From Letharia columbiana (Eukaryota > Ascomycota > Lecanoromycetes > Lecanorales > Parmeliaceae): 64,000 nt of DNA. The notes beneath the pieces were generated by a model. The model searched no databases and was not told the DNA's origin. It was given only the letters and a program-made list of their open reading frames with translations. Each line of letters opens with the position of its first letter. Position 1 is the stretch's first letter. Below are positions 23,445 to 36,362 of this stretch, one piece after another. The DNA lies in NCBI RefSeq assembly GCF_014066305.1, contig NW_023501060.1, positions 124,001-188,000 on the forward strand, given 5' to 3'. Both the position numbers and the translations under genes were made by a program.

Positions 23445-23814
23445 TCAGGACAAAAAGAGTCCAATCTGACCCCATTCAGCTCGAAGAAAGATGGGAGCTG
23501 CATGCAATTTGCGACTGAGCATCCCCACTATCACAAGTGCTGCTGTCAGGCAGCAGAAGAGCCAACTCGGTCACCGGACTGCGCAACTGAGCCTACTAAG
23601 TATTGGTCTAGCACCCCAATTGAAACCGAAACCGAAATCGAGAAGCGAGTCCGTGGGAGAGCTGTACGCAAAATAGGGGACCAGTACGAGCATGGGACTG
23701 ACCTACCTTCAGGGTGGTACTACTTTTGCGTGCCCTTTGGCTCGCGTTCATTTGTTGTACTCCGGTTATCGGAAGCTTGCTCACTCAAGGCTCGCATTCA
23801 AGGAATGAGCAGGC

Positions 23815-24370
23815 ATGTGCGATCTGTACAAACTTGAAGTCAGATCTCTTTATTTAGATTACAGCACGCCGTACGACGAAGTACTACTCCGCCATCTTCT
23901 GCCTCTGCCAAACTTGAAGCATCTTAGCATCGATCCACTAGACGAAACCTATATTGCAGTGCTGATTAGAAACATAGCTAAAAAATACATATCTTCTGAC
24001 CCTGGAAGCCCCGGTCGAGTCCAATCTCTTATTGCAATTGCCCATGATCAGATCAACGTCTTTGCGGTTAGAAGATATCTACACAGACGATGATTTTGAC
24101 AACACGATAGTCATAGACGCGCGAATGTTCAGAGAGATGCAGCACTTGCGCTCACTGGCAATCGATCATGCAGGATTCAGCGATATTCGCCCTTGCGAGT
24201 CTGGTCCGGAACTTCCACAACTTGACCAATTGGAGCTTCGCCTTCCAAGATCAACAAGTTTTGCTCATCTACGTGTATCAAGCTAGAGACCCTTGTCCAG
24301 CCTAGGCGTCCGCACCAAAAGACGCTGTCGACTTCTGCTCTCAAGACCTCTGTACAAGGCAAAATTCGAC
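23815..24370 (+). pseudogene. Leucine-rich fragment in two frames, gene debris
   Basis: Frame one from 23815 reads LEVRSLYLDYSTPYDEVLL then LLPLPNLKHLSIDP, a spacing like the leucine-rich part of fungal F-box proteins, and ends at 24093. An overlapping frame from 24032 carries on in similar style (MQHLRSLAIDHAGFSDI, LPQLDQLELRLPRS) to 24286, with a third piece to about 24370. The change of frame without a clear intron suggests decay. No F-box is visible upstream; the frame at 23502-23837 is not recognisable. A misread multi-exon gene remains possible. Confidence 0.35.
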
Positions 24371-24917
24371 TCTAGGGGGCTATAAGTCATCAATCGGACA
24401 AGATGAGGCCGGGGAGGTAAGTGGCAGAGGATGTGGTACATCTCCAAGACTCAGCCGGCGTTCCTTACACGGCCGGCGGGCTTATCGAGCGCTTAATTAA
24501 ACCGACTTCGTATCCTCCAGCTCGGATGGAGCGCTGCCGCCTGCCTTTGGACCTAGGACGCTTGTGCAGAGATTGCTGATTGGTAAATTGTGGTGGGTCA
24601 TGTGTAGCACTAACGTCCTCGATGCAACGGTAACATCTGAGTGTGGAATCGATAACAATTATGCCGCGTTGGATCACCAGGGGCGACGTCTGAGTGGCTG
24701 CATATGGCACCTACACTTGTTGACGCCTAATTCTCATGGCTCGATCGTAGTTGGGATCCACGATCGCATGGTCTTCGCATGCAATGCAGGATCTTAAAGA
24801 GATGGACCGGTCGCTGGCTGTTTCGCCAGCTCGATTCACTTCGTCCTTTTCATTCACCAGGCCAGCGAAACAAACCCCTACCTGTGACAGTCATGGCCTG
24901 TCCTAGCTATCTGCAGA
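24371..24917. other. Intergenic region, nothing recognised
   Basis: Short open frames on both strands overlap one another and show no family features. Confidence 0.4.
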
Positions 24918-25133
24918 ATGGACCTTTCACCTGCCTCTCAACCTCCACGCGCAACAGATCTTAACTACGACAGGCGTCCTGCGGCGCGGAATCGTGGTCT
25001 GATTACTGGACTCGAAAACGGCAACCGTGACGCCTTTGGCGGTCGCTCGGAAGATGACAATTTTCCATCCGTGGAGGAAATGATGTTTGCTTTCAAAGAT
25101 TCAGGGAAGCCAAACGGGCGGACTCAGGCATGA
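24918..25133 (+). CDS. Small hypothetical open frame, 71 codons
   Basis: The frame encodes a hydrophilic product starting MDLSPASQPPRATDLNYDRR and containing FPSVEEMMFAFKDSG. The composition looks protein-like, but there is no known domain, and the neighbourhood is gene debris. It may be an exon or a leftover of a larger gene. Confidence 0.2.
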   Translation: MDLSPASQPPRATDLNYDRRPAARNRGLITGLENGNRDAFGGRSEDDNFPSVEEMMFAFKDSGKPNGRTQA

Positions 25134-25852
25134 GGCACAAGCGGGAGGTCTTTTAGAACCGTATTTTATATGCAAAACAGCCTTATATGCCAGTAGTGCT
25201 TTACTGCTGTCGCCGCTAGTTAGTAAGCTGAGAATTAGGGGATAGATAGCGTCTTACCTACCAAATTAGTATACGTAAGGACGTTTTTCTCCAGCATTTT
25301 CTCCGTCTAGATATCCGCTCCTACCTATTCAGCTGCTTCCATTACTTCCATTGCTTCAATCGAGCCAACCCCCCGTTCAATGGCTGGACCATTGTGTGTA
25401 GAATAGGTGTGGAATGGCTGAAATGATATGACTGGAAGGAGAGTAACTGAAGCAGGTACTTGATTGGCTATATAGATGACTAAGTAATCTTTATACCCTC
25501 TCAGAAATACTAGCTTTATATGACCAAACTCCCAGTTGGTTTCAAAATGGTTATTTGAAATTATGCTTTATATGTAAAACAGCCTTACAGTCAAATTCGG
25601 CTTTATATATCAATTAATTCGATATTAAATTATTCTTAACACTATTAATTGATATTACTATTTTGTTTTAAGCTTTAGGCGCTAAAAATAAACGGTAAAA
25701 AAGATCTCGTAAAATAGCGTCGAGACTATCGCGAATCAGGCGAGGTACATATTTACCTTATCAAGCGCGCGTCACGCAAAGTATTCAATTCGTGCTCCTT
25801 CTTTGCCTCTCTTCTCAGTCTACCCAGGGCCTCTCTACAGTGACCCTCCGGA
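25134..25852. other. Upstream region of the glycosylase gene with short repeats
   Basis: AT-rich in part. Two direct copies of a TTTATATGnAAAACAGCCTT sequence lie at about 25166-25185 and 25568-25587. The second copy of the dispersed motif is at 25754-25788, 65-80 bp before the start codon of the next gene. No gene was seen. Confidence 0.45.
25754..25788 (+). repeat. Dispersed 35-bp motif, copy 2
   Basis: Shares CTTATCAAGCGCGCGTCAC and three flanking bases exactly with 5519-5540. It is oriented toward the downstream gene here but away from the gene at the other site, so orientation relative to transcription is not conserved. Confidence 0.55.
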
Positions 25853-28800
25853 ATGGCAACTACTATTTCCTCTCACCTTAGGATTCCAGTACCTCAGCCC
25901 GCTAATCAGTTCGACTCCAGTACTCCAGGCCTCTCTAGAAAACGCTCGCTGTCAGAATTATATTACAGCAGCTACGGGGAGTCAGAAGGCACTCCCACAC
26001 CCAAGACACGCAAGGCACGGCGCGCTTGCTCAAGACCTGGCTTCAGCTCTGATCCAAGTAGCCCAACTTTTTACAGCACACATCCGTCAGCCCAAGTACC
26101 TCGGGAGTCTAGTATGGAGAACTCAGGGGACGAGTCGGACGATGTGTACGATCAATTCGATCTTGGAGACTTCACGAAGGAGGAGATTAAAAGATACGAG
26201 GCGATGGTAGGCGCGGGAGAAAGACTTCGAGATGCTGCGCCACCGGAGCAGTCGTTTGCTGAAATGCGAGAGACCTCGTGTGAGAGACTCCATGTCTTGA
26301 TGCTATTAGCTTGCTGAAAATTAAGGCAGACCAAGCCAGCCTCATTTCTTCTGGCCGAGATACCGAAGGCAGCACATCCGTCACAGTACTTCCTCGTGAG
26401 CTGTATGAGTTAGTCAGGGCGGGTATTTCAAATGCAATTGAACATGCCATGTCGGAAAAGGTTATCACGTATTATGATGCTCCGGGCCTGGAAACAATTT
26501 TTATGGACGAAATTTCCGCACCCGCTCCGCAGATTCGTCAATTCATTCGAGATCATATATTCGTCACGTTATCGTGCCAATCCCCAAATTCGTTTCGGAG
26601 GCAAGAGCTACGAAAAGGCTGTCATCCATCGGGATCTCTAAAATCTGCGCAGAGGCAATATGAGCAAGATGTGTACGACGTGGCTCGTAATTTGGGCCTT
26701 TCCATGGACGAAACAGAAGAATGGGTGCTCGAAGCCAGGGAGTTTTGCAGTGAGAAGGACTATGCTAGCATGAATACTGAAGAGAGCGATGGGGTTGATG
26801 GTTCTGATGAAATCATGTACCAACCTTACATATCATCATTAACGGAGCGATCTGCGTTGCCTTTACCTCTGGTCGAGGACTTTCACAAGGCGCTGAAAAC
26901 CCCCACCCAAGCTGAAGAAAAAATCACCAATAGCGAAGACGAGACCGAAAAGAACAAACAACTTCTTAGGGAAAGCAACTCTGAAGGGGCAAAGCAGGTT
27001 CAACGCTACCTTCAACTTTTGAAGAATTTCGGCCATCACTCTGCATATGACGGTATTATGCTCAGACTCCAATTCCTCGGTGATGAACCTCTGATCGACA
27101 ACATTGCCGGTTTACGTGAGGAGATCGATAAAATGGAAGCAGTGGGTAAGACGAAGGAAGAAAAGGCTGCCAGAAAAGATGCCAAGAGAGCCCGTAAAGC
27201 AGAGGTCCAAGCGCAGAATAGAGCAAATCGGCAGGCTGAGAAAAAGGAAAGCCAAGAGGGCAACGACTATGAAGCAGGAAGGCCCGAGGAGCAAGGATCT
27301 TTGACAAGCAACTCCGAGCGGCGACCCAATGTCCAGCCTCTCGAAGACCAGGACAAGCCTCTGAAACGGAAGAAAAGAGGGAGCAAGCGCAAGAGCGAAC
27401 TTGAGCTTCCCGTTCATTGCGAGGTACCCTCCAAAGGCCATCACAAGCACGAAAAGGGCAAAGTGGATAGGGACGCACGAGACGCTAATTCCGAGAAAAC
27501 CAGGAGCAAGACAGGTGTGGGGTCTCAGCACTCGCCCTTTTTTCAACGGAGCAGCGGTCCCAAAGCAAAGAAGAAAGACGCCTTCAAGAAGGCCGAGCAA
27601 CTAACGGGTTTTCAACCTCCGATGATACAGTAAGCGTGACCGCTGCTGTTGAGGGGGTGTCGTCGTCTGAAAATAGGCCGCCACCAGCAGATCCCCCCTC
27701 CACTCCCGTCAAGAAGAGAGCCCCCTTTACTGTCACCTCGTCGCCAAGCTACGACTCAAGCCCATTATCCAGCCTCCGCTCGACTCCTTCCCTGCCATCT
27801 TTCGGCAATAGAGAAGTTGAAAACGACAACAAAAGAATACGTGAATTGTCACACAATTGTGCCCGCTCAAAGCCCGTTGCATTGGCACAAAAGCTACGAA
27901 ACAATCCCACTCACCTGCCCACTCCTGCCGCAAGTCCCATCTCGCTGCGAGATTTGAACAAAAGACTCTTGGAAGGTACCATTTACCAGGATGGAATCGT
28001 ACTCGCAAAGTCAGAAGTGCCTACTCCTACTACTTTATCTGTTCCGAAGAAGCCAAGGAAGCGCTCAGTGATTGTTTCTCCCTTCTTTGCAAAATTGCCT
28101 CCCAAGAAACCCAAAGCCAGTGACAAGGTCTCTTGCATTCCTTTCCCACCACTCCAATCCACATCCTTCGGCTTAGTCCAAGAACAATTATCTCATGACC
28201 CGTTCCGCCTTCTCATCGCCGTCATTTTCCTCAACAAAACGCGCGGCTCCGTCGCTCTTCCCGTCTTCTACGAACTCATGGAGCGCTATCCTACACCCGC
28301 AGACCTCGCCGCAGCCAATCAAGAGGACGTCGTCGAGATCATCCAACATCTCGGCTTGCAGAACCAACGTGCGAAGAAATGTATCAATCTGGCCAAAGCA
28401 TGGCTCGAGCGTCCACCGGAGAAAGGGAAAAGGTACCGAGTGCTTCACTACCCGAAAAAGGATGATGGCAAAGATGTCAGCCTTGGCGACATTGTTGGCG
28501 AAGAAGATAAGCGAGTCGCTTGGGAAATCGGACAACTTCCTGGCATTGGTGTCTACGCCATCGACAGCTGGCGCATCTTCTGCCGCGATAAATTGCGCGG
28601 TCTGCCGACTGGCTTGCCCAAGGAGCTCACTTCGGAAGCTAAAAAGGAGGAGTTGCAGAAAGAATGGACCAGAGTCCTGGCGGGAGATAAAGAGCTACGA
28701 GCCTACCTACGTTGGCGCTGGTTACGGAATGGCTGGGTCTGGGACCCCGTGAGCGGAGAGCGAAAGAAGGCCGATGAGGGTGAGCTCGCCAAGGCAGACA

Positions 28801-29021
28801 AGGGTGGAGTCATATATGAGGGTAATGCTGGAGACATGGTAGTGGGAAATGCCAAAGGCGAAGGGCCGGATGCTGTTAAAGCTGAACGAGAAGTCGGAGA
28901 GGAGGACGGTGGAAGGGAAAGTGGAGAGAGCGAGAATATGATCGCTGAGCCCAAGACCGGAGATGCGCGTCAGAATGCGGGCGAAGAGGCAGAAGCTATG
29001 ACGGCAAAAGCCGCAACATAG
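25853..29021 (+). CDS. MBD4-like HhH-GPD DNA glycosylase domain protein with a long N-terminal extension
   Basis: Exons 25853-26279, 26330-27629 and 27677-29021, with introns of 50 and 47 bp. The joins give ETS/YQASL and PPMIQ/PPPADPP in frame and a total of 1023 residues. The catalytic domain is C-terminal, about residues 740-930: FGLVQEQLSHDPFRLLIAVI, the helix-hairpin-helix LPGIGVYAIDSWRIF with presumed catalytic aspartate about D872, then LRAYLRWRWLRNGWVWDP. This matches the glycosylase half of MBD4, which removes thymine or uracil opposite guanine. No methyl-CpG-binding domain is visible. The first 700 residues are charged and rich in Lys/Glu, and two SPFF motifs precede the domain. It should be nuclear. 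The tail after residue 930 is acidic and low complexity. It converges with the debranching enzyme gene. Confidence 0.8.
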
Positions 29022-30326
29022 CGATCATGTTGAGAAAGAACAGAAAGACACCAAGGCCACAATAGACGAGCCAGAAAGTGGAGACCAGTCTAACCCGGAA
29101 CGACTTGGCTCAATGCAATAGTCATAAAACAAAGCATCTATCGCATTTTCACGGCTAGTACTTTAATAGCACTCAGCATACACAACCAAAGCTCGAAGCT
29201 AGACCAGAGCAGCACGAGCAATCCAAACTACCTTTACATGCGACCCATCACTTCTAGACGCAATTGCACTCTCCTGATCTCAAACCTGCATCGGTCCACA
29301 AGGTCAATCCACATCAGCATACCAGATGTGGCCCCCCCCCCCCAACAACAACAACAACAACAACACATGATCAAACAACAACCACCCCCCCATCCCCCAC
29401 AGGCCTGTGATACGAAACCCCTCCCTTGACCGAGGTTCTCGTAGGATGGGATGGGGTCGGGTTGGGCAGGCAATACCCCACCTAACCTTCTCGCACCAAG
29501 CGACGACCTACTCGATCCCCGTCCGGAATATCAGACCGGCTTGCCTACCCTTCTCTTTTCCCAAAGAAGTACGTACATACTCACCACCTACCCCCGCCGC
29601 AACGCCTCCGCCCGGATATCCGTAGAGCTCAGAGGAACCCCCTCGCGGACGGAAACCACATCGTGCCTGCCCGACCGAGCCCCTTTCATCCACATTCTAA
29701 ACGGACGGATAGACAGATTTTTCAATCCCGGTGACCGGCTTTCGCCCTTCATCTCTCGCAGTCACTTTGATTCCAAATAGGTAGAAGTGTGTGTGTATTC
29801 TGAGCACGGAGGCCCATTTCGTTCGGCAGCTGGGGAGGATCAGCGTATATCAGATGAGCAATAGAAAGTGTTGGAGAAGGATGTCTAGTTATGGACCATC
29901 ATTCGTCCCTCGCGGATATGTGGTATACAATCTTTTCAGTGGGGTTTTCTTAGGGTCGTGGTTCGGTGTTCGATAGCAAGTATTGTTCGGTTCGACGGCA
30001 TAGATCGTTCGAGCCACCCAACAACGAGAAAAGACTGGTCAATACCACAGAACTATACCTGAGCTTTTTGTTGAAAGTGCCTGTACTATTGGTCCCTGTA
30101 TCAGACAGAAAGCGCCAGTCCGCTGTTAATCTTTCGGTTCTTTTTGAATCAGGGAGAGTGGAACATGTTTAGAGTCTTGGAGAGCGGACATGATCTTATA
30201 CTTTTAATCCGACTGGACTGCTACTCGCCTGTCTATGTCATGAGTTATGTACAATGCGTTGACCTCGTTACCATGGCACCCATGTCTAACTTTTATACCG
30301 CCTTGACTCATCATTCGTATCTGACA
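29022..30326. other. Intergenic region between convergent genes
   Basis: A C-run followed by a CAA repeat lies at 29331-29365. Other small frames lack features. It probably holds the 3' untranslated regions of both neighbours. Confidence 0.45.
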
Positions 30327-33300
30327 TTAGGATTCTGCGGTCAATTCCCTGGCATCATAGAACAAATCTATAATGCACCCAGCGGACCAGGCTTGAGTTG
30401 GTGACTACAGACCGTCAGCAGTTGCATTAACCATCGACAATGAGAGACGACTTACCGAGTCCCCACAGATATCCCCGTTCTTGTTCGTCAACTCCGTCAA
30501 TCCAGCCCATGGCGATTCCTGGATAGCTTTCTTGCAACCGTGTAACCTCCTCGTGATCTGCTGGAAGGCCTCTGTCCTTTCCTCCTTCGTGTGCCTCCGC
30601 ATCAAGTCGAATTTCAAAAGAGCACGCAAGAAGAAGCCCGTGGGCCATAACCATTCAGGCCCTTGGTGATAATTGCGACCTTTGGAGGTGCGAAAGTCAG
30701 TCGAGTCTTCTGAATTATTATAATACGGTCGATAGTTGAGATCCGAGGGGTCGAGGGTAGCCATGCCAGTCGGGCCGCGTAGGATCGTGTCAGCCATTTC
30801 CAAGGCATGTAGAGCTTTTGTAGGAGTGAAAAGTTGAGGGGCGACGGTCATAGCAATAGGAAAGTTCGCTCGAAGCTGGTAATCCTCGTAATCTTTCCCA
30901 GACTTGTAGAGGTCTTTGTAAATGCCTCGGCGGTTGACGATGGCGGAGTTGACATCGTACTTTTCGTCTTCGTTGGAGTCTGTGGGAATGTAGTAGCAGC
31001 GCTCGAAGTTGTGCTGAATCTTTGAAGCCCACTCCGCGTACAAGATGCTCTGACCACCGGCTGTTTTGACACCGCTGAGTTTATACTTGCCCTCACTGTG
31101 TAGATGGGCAACCCAGCTCAAAGTGCTGAAAGCAAGGCCAGTGATCTCAATAGCAGCGCCATCTCTTGGTGTACCTGGCACGCCTTTGCTTCCAGCTTTT
31201 TCGCTTTCTCCCATCTTGTCCATCCATGTACCGCAATTAAATTGATTCCCTCCAAAGATCAGTCCTGTCTCCCAGTCCACATTGACGTCAATCTGAAATC
31301 CCTCGGACTGCATCTGCATATCTAAACCAGGTCCAGCATTGGCTTCTCGAAATGATAGGCCACTAGCATGTCTTTGCAAGGCTTCTTGGACAATATCTTC
31401 GATAGTGGACTCCCTAGAGTACGCGCGAGAGTCGTCAAATTCGAAATATGTATCGTCATAGGGCAAGAAGCGTCTCGCGACTTTCTCTTTGAGAATGTCA
31501 CGTCCGTTAGGCACCATGTTTGTGTAGTCCTGGATGTTTTGCAGAAAGAACCAAATCGAGTCTCTTGAATTATAGCGAGGGGCTTTCCCGTCACTTAGAA
31601 GGTTTGGTATCATGCCATGCTTAAGGACACTAGCAAAGGCCATGATATGCTCTCGAGCGTCCGCGTACCTACCAGTAGCGAGGAACAGCCCACGGAGGGA
31701 GATGAAGACATCGCGGCCCCAGCAGCGCGCCCAGCTGTGCGAGAAGTGCGGCAGACCAGCTGCCAGACACGGAACACTTTTGTTAGGGTACAATGAGGCT
31801 GATTTGGTGTAACCAGTCTGCTGTATGCTGACCATGGCCAGACTCTGAAGGAACTCCTGACCGTGCCGGATGTCGTCACTCATGAGTTCGATGCCTCGAT
31901 CCCAAGAAGCCCGATAAGCGGTCTGAATGACCAAGGCGAAGTATCTGGGCAACAGGAAGCTTGGAAGCTTTCTGATTGCATCAAACCGTTGTGCAAACCA
32001 TGTGGCAGCACTTTGTAGCGAAGACCTTTTCCCAGTCTTTGCTAAACGTTCAAGTCTGCTGACTGTCCAGTCCAGTGCCCATTGCCCTTCTCGCAGATGA
32101 TTACACAACGGATGACCAAGATCGTTGTTTCGGATGACGTCCTTGAGTATGCTCCACCAGCCTTGTAAGCCAGCATATACCAGAGGACCGCAGTTCGGAA
32201 TCCTGTAGACACCACCATTGCCGCCAAGGAAGTCATGCTCTTCAGGCTCACATCTATACAGCACAAAGTTGAGGTCGACCAGATCCAGCTCGCGGAAAGC
32301 CTCGTCGGCTCCAGAAGTAATAAAATTGTCCAAACCTTCGGAGTGCTCAGCGCCAGGCATCCAAGTTTCAAATAAGGCTATGCTGCCGGGTGCAAATGCA
32401 GCAGGAACAGTGATCACAGTCTCATCAGCCTTTGCTTCAATGGCCACGTCTTGGAAGTCGGATACCCTACTGGGTAGACCTCTGAGGATATCCTTTTCTG
32501 TAAGGACAGCCTTTTTGGTGCTTTCAGACGTGTCGACCTCGAGTGACCAACTTCCCAAGAGCTTAGCTTTGGTGCCGCTGAGATGCACTGGCGTCAACGA
32601 TCCATGACCACTGCCGTAACCCGGGAAAGCAGTATGTGAAATTGCAAAAACTCCTTTCCTTGTTTGTGGGTGTACGCGATGGACGGTGATATATTCGCCT
32701 TCATGATGGACGAAGGTCTCATCATAGCCATCTTTGCTCATCATTGTATGCAGCCGGTTCATCAACTTCTTAATGCCCCCAATGCCATCAGAACCACCCT
32801 CAATCTTGACCGAGCCTTCCGAAGACGGCGACGAGTAGAGCCGCCTTTCGTGAACAATGTCGAGTAGTTTTGGGTAGACCTCGTCATAACCCATCACACT
32901 GCCAGTAGCAGAAGCACACATGTTAACAAGAGCCGCGTTGGGGAGCGTATCTCTTGCATCACGCTTCTGAGCAGGGACCTCATTGTCATGAGTGCAGTCC
33001 ATGAATAGTGCATGAAGAGGACTTCTTTTGATTCGGTGGACACGCTGTGGCTTCAAACTCATGGTGCGCATAGAGTCGTGGATACCGTTCGTATTCTTGG
33101 CTGCCCGGTTTTCCTCGTTGCTCTTGAGTACCTCATCAACTTCGAAGCTACCAATGGGTCTGCCACCATGCATGTGTACTAGTCGACTGACTTCTTGCGT
33201 GCTCCAAGCTTGCATGGCCTCTCGAATAAGAGCACTAAGACACAATCGTTTGACGAAAACGTAATCCATTTCCTCGGACCCTGTGAACAGCTCTGCAAAG

Positions 33301-35099
33301 ACTGCTAAATTTGGTCTGACTGCCCGTGCTTGATCCAGGAGGTATTCAGCGACGACCAATGGCGTCGAATGGCAATTATCGATGCGGAAGCCAGCAAAGT
33401 ACTTGGCCATCAGTCGAGTGTACTTAGTCATAAAATCCCACAAGAACGGGTTGTCTTCTGGTGACTTGCCGTAGCGCAATTTGACACAGTCTCCCCAAAC
33501 AATGACCTCTCGGCGAAGGTAAGCCCGAGAATCAGGCCCGGCGTGGTCCTTCAAAGCATTGGCAGCCCAGATCCAGCCATTGTTGACCAAGGATAAGCTT
33601 CGAGAATTATGCTTCTTGGTCGTGGCATTTGAGGGAAGTCTTGTGAAATAGGACTCAATGAAAGCACTTTTGGGACCGATGGCGCCTAGCTTGGGACCAT
33701 TGTCATCCAACCGAAGGTACCTGACGCGATCACGTATTTGCTGTTGAATCACCTCAACGTCTGTATCGTACTGTTTATAGAACGGCTCATTGAGCTCGTT
33801 GAGGATGTCTGTCATTGCCTCGATGGCTCCGTTCTTGTCTGAATTGCCCACCTCGTAGCGCCCGTGAAGCACTGTCAACAAGGCAGCACCGTACCGAGCA
33901 TCAATACTGCGGTGAAAACGTGACTCTAGGCTATCGGCTCCAACGAAGCCATTTGCTCGCAGGAAATCGGCCTTCTGCTTTAGTGACCAGTCTTTGACAC
34001 CCTCCAGACCGCCCACATCAGAGCTGAAGCTTTCCGGAACGGAAATCTTTCCTTGCGACCAAGCAGTCACGGTCTTCTCGATATCACGGGTCACATCGAC
34101 CACGTAGTACTGCCAGAGCTTGAGAGGGTCGACGACATGTTTATTGACTCCTGCTATCACTTCGTCGAGGTCATCCATTCTTTTCAGCGTGGTGGGCAAA
34201 TTGTAGCTTTGGAGCTCGTTCCCAAATTTCAGCAAAGCATCGTCGAGTTCCAGAGCAGACTCGAGCCACGGAGCAGTCTCAATGTTGTATCCTGCTTCTG
34301 GATGTGCTTCGAGCCATTTGCTATTATTGGCTGTATGGTTCCAGACGACGTCTGTCAAACCCAGTAGACCATGCTCTTTCTCCATCCTTGCTATCATCGT
34401 TGCAACATCCTCTTCACCTCTTGGAAAGCACAGAGGATCGAAGGTCAATTGATCGTATATGCTGTAAGGTGAATTGGAATCTCCTCTTTCCATCAACGGC
34501 GTAAAATGGACCATGTTGTACTCCCGCTGCCCAATTCCATTAAGGTGCTTTTCCCAGTCATCTGGATATTGGCCCATGAATTTGGAAACGACGGAGAAAA
34601 TTGAAAGCGAATCCAATGGCAGAAGTGTGTTACCCAGAGTGAGCTTGGGCGAGACGTCAATGTAGTGGGTAGGAGTCTGCGTAGGTTTTGGGACTGAAAG
34701 GTCGTCCGTGGAGAAGTCTGGGAGAGGGGTGTAGGTTGTGTAAAAGGCAAAAGCACCAGCCTGGCAGATGGGGATGTCAATCCTGAGCGTCCCATTGAAA
34801 TCCGGATGAAGCCTGGAAAGCCCGTAGAGTCAATTGGAGTTCGCTTTGGGGCATCAGGTCACCCACTCATATCTTCGGTATTGATCACGGCGAAAGGGAT
34901 CCCCAGGAGCAGGTATGTTCACCCAGAGGTTTCCCTGTCTGCAAATGGAGCTGGTGCCCTCGAGCTCGAAGCGGAGGAGGTAGGCGGGATCTGTTGGCGG
35001 TGGTAGGTAGATGTAGCCTGAGGGAACTTCCGGGGCACCATCGTCAGTCAATGGTAAGAGCCAGACGTCCTGAGAGGCTTTGCTGTCTTGAGCGGCCAT
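30327..35099 (-). CDS. GDB1: Glycogen debranching enzyme (4-alpha-glucanotransferase / amylo-1,6-glucosidase)
   Basis: Exons 35099-34867, 34812-30456 and 30404-30327 with introns of 54 and 51 bp give 1555 residues, normal for the fungal enzyme. The short last exon restores the conserved end SSPTQAWSAGCIIDLFYDA, which would be lost if translation ran into the intron. The N-terminal glucanotransferase half contains VVWNHTANNSKWLEAHPEAG, FAGFRIDNCHSTPL with presumed nucleophile D556, and AELFTGSEEMD with presumed acid E585. The C-terminal half carries the GH133 amylo-1,6-glucosidase region, including SHSWARCWGRDVFISLRGL and FIFGGNQFNCGTWMDKMGES-like sequence. The cytosolic enzyme moves a maltotriosyl unit and then cleaves the 1,6 branch during glycogen breakdown. 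Nothing looks broken. Confidence 0.95.
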
Positions 35100-36362
35100 G
35101 CTGAACGCTAGGAGGAGACGCCAAGGGCTGCTGGAATTCGGACTGAGGAAATAAGAATAGTAGGTTTATGGAGTATAATGAAGGAGAGAGGAATGATTGC
35201 GGGCATATGATGTGACACGATGAACACCAGCCATACTGGAAGCGGCAACGACTAAATGCAAGTCATTGACCATTGGGAAAGAGCGCCTGGAGAAAGAAGA
35301 CTGCATTCCTCTCATCTCAACTTTTGCTAAAGTAGACATAGGGCTGAGAATGCTTGGCAAGACAAGCTTTGGAAGTTAAGAAATGTTCCCCCTGGTGCCC
35401 CTAGGCCGTAGGGGTGAAGCGACACCCAGGCTTGGTGTTGAATACTTACTCTTTAGACCGAATAGATCATGTACTCTTCGTCGACATTATCCAAATAGTA
35501 ATGCCGCCTACATAATACCAGATAATATGCGGGAAGATCTTAGGGTATAAGCAAGCCTTAGACTGTGGGGGCTTTTTGATACCTCATAGGGAAACCCTAG
35601 AGTACGGGAGGTCGCAGGGTACCTTAAGGTAGGAGCCAGGAGGAAGCCGTAGGTACCGCTTTCTACATGATTGCATCTTACGTATATACAAAGTGTGGGG
35701 AAGTTGATAGCGGCTGTCTAGGCTGTGCTAACTTTAAAACAATGACTGCCAAACTTGCTACTGATATTTATGCGATGGATTTGAACCAGCGTCGTCGTTG
35801 AGTGGTGCACTACTAGGTAGCTATCTGACTTGCATCTGTCACAGCCATTATGAAGTGTTATTATTAAGTACCGTCTTCACACTTTCTCGCATCTTGAAAC
35901 AAAGAGCTTGTTTATTGAGAACTTACCTTGACTTAATTGTAGAATTTCCTGCCAAAAAGTCTTTTAGCGCATTCAACCGCCTCGTGTTGCATCTGCATGT
36001 CTCCAACGTACCGTTCTTTCCATCTATGTTTCACCATTTCTCTTTAGTGAAAAGCAACCGGAATTGAAGAGCAATACGAGCGGAGATCGGAATAGTGAAC
36101 TACTTCACAAGGTCACAATGAAACAGTTGGAACGACTCAACACTCGCTACCACTAGTACTCATTCGGCCTAGTCATTGGTATATGAAGGCCTTCCCTGTA
36201 CATAGATATCCTTCTTCCTTAGACATCATTAGGAATACCATAACTAGTGATAGGTTTCATTATAGCAGTAACTGCATACCCAGGTATTTCCAAACAACTA
36301 CCACACTCAATCCTTTTCTCACCATCCGTCGTGTCAGCTTTTCCGTATCATCAGCGTCAAGG
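35100..36362. other. Intergenic region, nothing recognised
   Basis: Promoter side of the debranching enzyme at the left and of the secreted protein at the right. A TTTGAACC element at about 35780 resembles a tRNA T-loop but no cloverleaf forms. No gene was called. Confidence 0.4.

Noticed and set aside
24465..24797. Opposed 77- and 81-codon frames
   Set aside because: They are each other's shadows and carry no family signal.
35770..35830. Minus-strand T-loop-like GGTTCAAATCC
   Set aside because: The five-base T-stem does not pair and no cloverleaf could be drawn.
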